Source of the DNA: Falciphora oryzae
Lineage: Eukaryota; Ascomycota; Sordariomycetes; Magnaporthales; Magnaporthaceae
Direction of reading: 5' to 3'
NCBI GenBank assembly: GCA_000733355.1
Contig: JNVV01000001.1
Span: 2,212,064 to 2,276,063, forward strand
DNA length: 64,000 nt
The notes beneath the pieces were generated by a model. The model worked only from the letters and a program-made list of their open reading frames with translations. It was not told the origin of the DNA and did no database searches. Below are positions 57,460 to 64,000 of the stretch, in pieces. Numbering within the stretch: the first letter of the stretch is position 1; each line of letters starts with the position of its first letter. A program made the translations under genes and the position numbers.

Positions 57460-58235
57460 TCACCTCCACACGCCGGCGCGGCGCATGACGTCCTCGAACT
57501 GGTTGCGCGTGACGCCCTTGGCGACGCCGACGCCCCCGTTGGCCTCGAGGATCATGTCGCGCAGCAGCGAGTCGCTAATGTCGTCGTCCTCCTTGAGCAT
57601 CGCGGCCACGCGGCGGAGGTGCGCCATGGTGATGACGGGTTGGTCGTGGTGGGCGTTGTTACCGCCGCCGCCGCCGCCGCCGTGCGTAAAGAGGGAGAAG
57701 GCGTCGTCGACCTCGCGCAGGTGCGCGTCGGAGCTCCGGTGCGCCGCGTGCAGCTTGAGCGCGCAGATGGCGACGAAGGACGGGTACTGCGCGAAGCCCT
57801 CGTCGTCCGGGTCCAGGATCGAGACGAAGTCGGCGTGCTCGGCCTGGTCTGCTGGGGGGATGCCGAGGGCACTGTTGTTGGTGTTGTTGAAAAGGTTAGC
57901 GGCCCGGTCGGTGAGTAGGAAATTCGTCAAGCAAGATGTAAGAGGCGCTACCGACATCATGGCCCGGCGCACGTCCTCAATGGGGATCACGCCCTCCTTC
58001 TCGCCCTCCATGGGCTCCGCGAACAGGCCAAACGCCTCCTTGATCTCGGACTCCTCCTCCGCCGAGATGTTGTGCTCCTTGGCCAGCTTCGACTGTCGCT
58101 TGTTGCCGCCCGCGCCAGACGAGGCCGCGGCCTTACGTTTCGGAGGCTGCCGGGGTCGTCGCGTCTTTGTTAGCCTTTTCTGCTCGCGTGCGCCCTCCTA
58201 GAGGTATTGCGCGCGGTTTTGACCATACGTACCAT
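57460..58235 (-). CDS. EF-hand superfamily (centrin/calmodulin-like) protein
   Basis: Three coding exons are proposed: 58235-58233 (ATG only), 58146-57956 and 57871-57460, with introns of 86 bp (GTACGT...GGCAG) and 84 bp (GTCGGT...AACAG, branch GCTAACC). The result is 201 residues. The basic N-terminus (PPKRKAAASSGAGGNKRQSK) leads into SAEEESEIKEAFGLF, the usual first EF-hand helix of centrin/calmodulin proteins. The second intron join gives RRAMIALGIPPADQAEHADF, again family-like. The loops are degenerate (SILDPDDEGFAQYPSF lacks the usual Glu at position 12; the first is interrupted by EGEKEG), so Ca2+ binding is doubtful. A G(7)-containing insertion splits the C-terminal half. Cdc31-related DNA-repair partners are one possibility; I do not assign one. 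Confidence 0.72.
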
Positions 58236-61010
58236 GTTCTGTGTGTTGTTTGAAAGCTGCTTCGGTGGGGAGTAAGATGGCGTCGGTGCCCGACCGAGGT
58301 AGGCTCAAAGGCGCGACGGCGACACCATGGTTGTTGGGGTGGCGGGGGTCATTTAGGATGAGGACGGAGAGCCGGGTTGGTTGATTGAGCGAGTCCGCGA
58401 TAGGCGCCTTGGACGAAAGCGGCGGGGGAGGACGAGACTGGACGCGGTCACACAGTTTGCGAATGGTGAGCTTCGACACTGTGTTCGAGATGGTCCGAGC
58501 GCCTTCGACGCTCGCTTAAAAGATCCACTTCTTTGTGCAAATTTGCAGCCTGCCAACTTTCGAAGCCTTTCATGATCAAAAACACACAGCCGATCAGCTC
58601 GTCGACGGGAAAGCGGCCGCGAGTGTGCCACACGCCAACCGAACAGGCAATGCCATTCTGTTGTTTTGCTTTCCCCATCATGAAAGGTAGGTGAGATACG
58701 TGGAAGGCAGCAGAACTCGACGCTGCCTCGGGGGTAATTGGACATTGCGTTTTCCTCTACCCTCCCGTATCGTTTCCTTATTCCTCCTCGTATGACCGAC
58801 TAGAGATCCCAGCGACCCTCTAGTTCCTCCAAACCCGCCGCTTCAAAATTAGCTAGAGCTTGCCGTTTTCTTACAACCCCAGAACGAGCAAGTGTGGACA
58901 GTGAAGCAAGATGAAAACAAGGGGCCCGTCCTATTGGTCGCGCCCTTCCTTCGGGTCACTATACCGTCGTGTACTCGTCCCAGAGTCTCACGGTCCGTGG
59001 CTTGATGGAGACAGATAGAGACCATGCGTGCAGTGTGAATGTAATCTCGTTGTTTGATGCTTGGAGACAGCAGATGCCTGGCTCCTCGCCACCTCGCCCG
59101 ATGTCTCCCACATGGGGCTAGTGGTGACCGAGCCCGATCCGTCTCCTACGAGGGATCAAACCGGGACCAGGTGCCTCTAGAGCAAAACCGCTCGTCCGCG
59201 TCTAGAAACAAATTCAAGTAGGCGTCGGCGGCGTGGGCAGAAATCTTCGTAAGCCTTGTGTCAACCGCTCATCCTGCTTCCCCCAAGTGGGATTACACCA
59301 TACAATCGAGATATAGGAAAACAGTACAGGTTGAGGATCGCGGTGTCGTCAGAATCTTGATCAGTAGAGAACTCTAGTTCATCCTTTTTCTTCCCATTTT
59401 TCCACAATAACCATCCATGATAATATTGCCTTTAGAGGAAGAGGGTATGCTGGCTCCTACCGTTCAAGAATGCGTGGTGATTGGGCAGAGATCTGACGGA
59501 GCAACACCAGATGATGGTTCATCTCTGATACTATCGATGTGGTAATTCATGTTGGGTTCCCGTGCTCCAAGGCGGCACATCTAGCCCTCCCGCCCTTGGT
59601 ATCATGAACATCTCCGTGTCAGGCGAGAAGGCGATCATGCGTGTTCAGTTCGGACCCTAATCCTAGTCGTCGCGCTTCAACGATACTCCGTATTTCTAAT
59701 CGTCTAGAGAATGCTCCGCGCTCGTCTACCAATTCAATGGGCGTCCCGTGAAAGTTTCAGGAACACTTCTGGGCCACGGTGAGCGAGAGCAGTTACCCGA
59801 AAGCCTCCATCTCTTCGGCTGGAGTTCAGGCGCTGGAGGCATGTGGGCACGAGTGAGCTTCGCTCAGCAGGGCCTGGGCAATACGAGCCTTCCCGGAGTC
59901 GTCGGTCGGGTTCTCCGACAACTGTCCTCATGAGATAGACGCCAGCCGTTGAGAAGAGAATGATAACGCATGTGGCGGTACCCGATGGCGACCATACGTG
60001 CTATGTCGAGGACCTCCAAAAAGACACCACAAAGACACTCTTCCCGCTGCCGAAAAGAATCTGCTGGGGCCTTTGATTTGGGCTCGCCAACTAGGTCGAA
60101 CTTGCGAGTAGCTGCAGCCGCCTGTGAATCGGCTCGGGAAACAGCGATGAGGGTTCGCCATCAGGCCGACCGCGTAAACGGACACCTTGGGCGGCCCCAA
60201 AGCACTCGTGGCGTATTTCTTGGGTCTGATGCCTGGGTAAAACACCGGTTTCTCGTCCTTTCGTTCTATTCAGCTGCCAGCTTGTGTGGACGGCGCAGAG
60301 CTGGTGATTATTGACGACTCCTGATGATTACGCAACGCGCTCATAAGCTTGTAGTGTCGCAACTGAAGGTGATGGGTGTGCCTTGTACCCCTCGCCGACT
60401 GGCCTCATGGCAACATGGTATAGCCTTGCTATACGAATACATGGCAATCCCATTCGCCGCCAGACCTAGTGTCCAATTTCTCCCGCTGATCGATCTCGCG
60501 CTCAAAATCGTGGGAGGCCTGTCTGGTTGTGGCTGTCAGACCCCCCAGGGACGTTGCGGCAAATATATGACATCCAGTCTGGGGAATGGCGAGACATTAT
60601 AGATATCTTGCATAGCTGCGGCACACCTGTGCATGCCCACCCAGCCCGAAGTTGATCTCAGAATGGATGGATATCGAGACGGCGATGTTGACGAAAGAGT
60701 GGGAAACAAAGGGCGGGTCGGACATGTGCGCGCCACTTGCAAGTACCTCCTACTTGGAGCTTGGGAAGGTGGGGGAGCTCGTGAAAGACCAAAAAGACCT
60801 AACCTCAATGTCAAGAACGACTTTGAGTCCGGCATTGGTTTCTCGTGGCAGCCATACGCGACGCAAGCGGAACGAAAGCGCATTCGAAACGAGTACGACT
60901 AAGAAATCATCTCAAACAGACGGACGACATACATCGTCCTGGTCAAGCGCCTCGAGGCGTCAGCGGATTTTTCAGAAACCGCGCGACATCGACCTGCTCA
61001 ATCGCCCGCC
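58236..61010. other. 2.8-kb spacer without a supportable gene
   Basis: Short protein-like pieces occur on the plus strand in different frames (60324-60602 and 60652-61014), but they cannot be joined and carry no recognised motif. They could be a relic. The remainder looks non-coding. The last part is the upstream region of the sugar-kinase gene. Confidence 0.45.
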
Positions 61011-63318
61011 ATGAAGCACGTCGTCGTCGTCGGCGTCTGCTACCTGGACACTATCCTGAGGTAGGGATGTCGCAGCCGTGCAAGACAGGTCGAGAAGGGA
61101 TGAGACACTGGCCATGGGAACGCAACCAGCTTACGCGGCTCGGGGTGTGCTGTCCCCGGCAACAGCGTCCCGCATTTCCCAGAGGAAGACTCGAAACTGC
61201 GAGCAACCGGCTCGCAGGTCCGGCGTGGAGGCAACTGCGGCAACACACTCGAGGTCCTCCAGCAGCTCCTGCGCGGCGATGAGACAAGTGACGATGGAAA
61301 CATCAGCAGCAGCAGAGCCGGCATGGTTCAGGCGCAGTTGCATCTGCTGAGCCCGCTGCCGGACGCATCGTCGCCGGCCGCGGCACAAATTCTCAACTCA
61401 TTCGGCAGCAGCGGCGGCGGCTCGGTCGTGGGCTCGGAACTGTGCCTGCATCGCGCTGGCATGGCTCTGCCTGCCAGCAGCTACATCATCCGCAGCGAGG
61501 CTACCGGCTCCAGGACCATCGTCAACCAGGTTCCGCTGGCCGAGATGACCAAGGACGAGTTCGCTGAGGCGGTCGCCGCCTTTGTCGCCTCCTCGAACTC
61601 GGAGGAGGCTGCCGAAGACGAATCATGGTGGCACTTTGAGGTAAACAAGAAGAGGAGAGGACCTGCGCCTAACCCTTCTCTCCCCTCGGGCCTCCCCTCG
61701 GAGACGTTCCGTATACCTGCCAGTCATCCTTCGCCCTTCGCTCGTGCCGCAGGGCCCCAAATCCGCCTGTCCCAGTTTCATGTCCCGACCCCCTCCCCTC
61801 AAGTGATGTACGAGCCCGCGCGGGCGGCTAGGTGCCTAGGCAGGCTTCCGTGCGGGATGCGGCATGGCAGCTGTGACGCAACGTGTGGGCCTTTTGGCGC
61901 GTGCAGGACGGGCCCTGGGGGGAGAAAATAGCTGGCAAGAGAATGAAACAACAACGAGGAGAGCAGGCTAACGAGAGCAAAAAAAACCGGACAGGGCCGG
62001 ATACCCGAAACGACGCTTTGGTGCATCCGCCATCTGCGGCGTGTGCTGCCGTCAGCCACCGTCAGTGTCGAGGTCGAGAAGCCAGGCAGGGAGGGGCTGT
62101 CGGAGCTCGCTGCAGAGGCCGACGTTGTGTTCTATTCGAAGTCATGGGCCGAGGCAAGTCAAACTTTCGGATCCCTTCCCTCCTCCTTTGGCCGATCATG
62201 GAACGTTGTGGGTGTGGACATGCGTGGCGTGGCGTGTGGACGAACAGACCGCCGAAGAGGAAGAGGGAAGATGGAGGGACGGAGGAGGGCCGCCCTTCCT
62301 GCAGCGAGAGAAAAGCGAAAGAAGCGGCGGAAAGAAAAGCAAGCCGGCGGCAGGTCGGACGGGCTGGCAGGCAGCGGTGCAGGCACGAAGGGCGGCGGCC
62401 TGGGCAATCACCATGCGTCGTCTGCATGCAGCTGTGACTCTGACATTGCGCTCTTTCTCTCCTTCTGGGCCGGTGGTGACAGGCTCGAGGATATCGTGGC
62501 CCTGAGCAGTGCCTCCGCGGCGAGGCGCCGTCGTCCCATGCGTACGTCGATGAGAAGCTGCTGCCCCTCTTTCTGGCCCCCCGCCCACCAATCCAACCTC
62601 CTCGTCACCTCCGGCGGGGAAGCGCCCAGCTGCTCCGCGGGGAGAGACAAGAGTCCGTGGATTGGCGGTGTTGTTGACGCTGGGAGGGCTTGAGGTGATC
62701 GGTTTGGCGGTCACTAGGTCGCGCCTCTTCGTCACTTGGGGCGCCGAAGGGGCCTCTGCGCTCTCGACGCGCAGCCAAGAATACCACTGCTGCGCGGTGA
62801 AGGATGTCGCAGCCGGCGACTACCAGGTAGTGGAGTGAGTCGTCACCCCATTTTTTTTCTCTCCCTCTTTTCTCCCGCCTTTGCGCTCCTCCTATTCTTC
62901 CTGTTGCCTCCTCCCCTGGTAGGCAGCTGCCCGAGCCCCCGCCACATCCAAGCGCAAGCACCGATCCCACCCCCCTGGCCAGAGCGAGGGAATTACTGGC
63001 AAGTGCTAGGCGCGGTAGCGTTGGTGGTGGTGCAGCCAATGTGCCCAATGTACTGGTCCTGGACGCACGCATAGTAACATGGCGCCTCGCGCGCACCCCC
63101 CTTCTCGTGGGCGGGCGGCGGCGGCGGGCGGTGGTGGCAGCACAATCGGGGCCGGTGACACGTTCATAGCGGGGGTCATCTTTGGCCTGTTTTACAGGGA
63201 CGGTGACGAGGGCCGGGACTTGCAGCGCACGCTGCGATTCGCCGTCGGGCTAGCGACTCGCAAGGTCCAGATCGACGGCTTCGGGGGCCTGGGCGGAGGA
63301 CGAGCTGGGCGCGAGTGA
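61011..63318 (+). CDS. Ketohexokinase-type PfkB sugar kinase
   Basis: Six exons (61011-61060, 61166-61640, 61995-62153, 62483-62541, 62718-62834, 63141-63318) give 345 residues in frame. It should phosphorylate a ketose or related sugar with ATP. The start MKHVVVVGVCYLDTIL is the first strand of the PfkB fold. The join to exon 2 yields SVPHFPEEDSK and the sugar-binding motif RRGGNCGNTLEVL (residues 36-48). Later come the exon 3 segments GRIPETTLWCIRHLRRVLP and ADVVFYSKSWAE, exon 5 LFVTWGAEGASAL and exon 6 VVDTIGAGDTFIAGV with the catalytic Asp near 293. All are ketohexokinase-like. Introns of 105, 354, 329, 176 and 306 bp are long for this window, and the third starts with GC (GAG|GCAAGT). 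The start ATG is well placed; the protein is probably cytosolic. Substrate preference is not determined. Confidence 0.85.
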
Positions 63319-64000
63319 CATACAACAGCAAACAGCAATTTCAACAGCCAGAAACAACGACACCCCCACGGGTCGAACAAGGAGGGGGGGTCGCGCGCGC
63401 GCCCCTCACCGAGTCATATGATGCGGGCGGGTATTCAACCCCCTTGGCGGTGTCTCCATTTTCTGCCACGGAGGCGGACGAACAAATGTACCTACCGGCC
63501 TGTGCGTGCGTGGGCGGCAAGGAAGGGGGAAAGCGGTGGCGGGGGATGGAGACGGAGCGGACGGATTCATGCGGCAGGCCCGTGTCCACCACCACTCGGA
63601 TTACCTGAGCAGAGATGATGCACCAAGTTGAGGCGGAGGATGGGAAGGCTCGGCTAAGCAGGCGAGTTGGCGGGTTTCCTTGGTCAGTGTAACACGGCCT
63701 CACAGCAACAACAACCACCGCCACCACTGGCGAGGGGATGGATGGACATCAAGATTGTTGCTCCTCAACAGGACTTGATTGGCGTTGTCTGTGTGTGCGA
63801 TTGATTGCACTGCCGGTACGCCCGTATGGAGGGTACGTACCGGTTCACCCTCCATCCCACACCATGGCGCTGGCAGATTTGCATCCGCCAACGCTTTCTC
63901 AAGTTAGGGTCATGCAGGGCCAATCAATCGTGATGAAGGAGATTTTTTTTATTATTTTTTTATGGGGTTTTTCTCCGGACCGCAAAAAAAAAAAAAAAAA
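63319..64000. other. 3' flank of the sugar-kinase gene; A tract at window end
   Basis: I see no gene. The window ends inside an A run that begins at 63984 (at least 17 A). Confidence 0.5.

Overview
The window looks like nuclear DNA of a filamentous ascomycete, most probably a GC-rich Sordariomycete. Genes sit on both strands and are interrupted by short GT-AG introns (mostly 63-240 bp, often with CTAAC-like branch points). Coding regions are GC-rich, and the families present (short kinesin-3, ARO8-type aminotransferase, fungal CorA-like protein, hydantoinase-DUF917 fusion) are typical of Pezizomycotina. A retroelement at the left edge carries stop codons of the kind left by repeat-induced point mutation (RIP). 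There is no operon structure. Long A/T homopolymers and two assembly gaps occur in the spacers.

Layout. 1-3.5 kb: a mutated gag-protease remnant of a Ty3/gypsy-like element, probably cut by one LTR and followed by a clear solo LTR (3182-3475) with a 5-bp target duplication. 3.5-6.5 kb: protein-like but broken minus-strand pieces. 6.7-7.9 kb (-): a secreted, probably GPI-anchored PEBP-like protein. 10.8-14.3 kb (+): a five-exon hydantoinase/DUF917 enzyme. 19.6 kb (+) and 22.4-23.2 kb (-): two single-pass membrane proteins. 24.6-25.0 kb (+): a possible small secreted protein. 25.8-28.3 kb (-): malic enzyme. 32.8-34.2 kb (-): CorA-like protein.

35.4-63.3 kb is the gene-dense half. It holds a short kinesin-3 (-) divergent from ribosomal protein L4 (+), an aromatic/aminoadipate-type aminotransferase (-), a flavin monooxygenase (-), and a 1,895-residue candidate Cdc13/POT1-type telomere protein (+). 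These are followed by an unidentified conserved-looking acidic protein (-), an eIF4E-family protein with a 4EHP-like substitution (+), an EF-hand protein whose first coding exon appears to be only ATG (-), and a ketohexokinase-type PfkB sugar kinase with six exons and one GC-AG intron (+).

The genes are mostly unrelated housekeeping and accessory functions: translation (L4, eIF4E), central metabolism (malic enzyme, aminotransferase, sugar kinase), transport along microtubules, ion transport and telomere capping. I see no biosynthetic cluster. The most interesting object is the telomere-protein candidate. The splice models for the multi-exon genes were built by hand from ORF continuity, splice consensus and remembered family motifs, and each one keeps frame to the stop codon. 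Large spacers (14.3-19.6, 28.3-32.8, 58.2-61.0 kb) hold nothing I can call.
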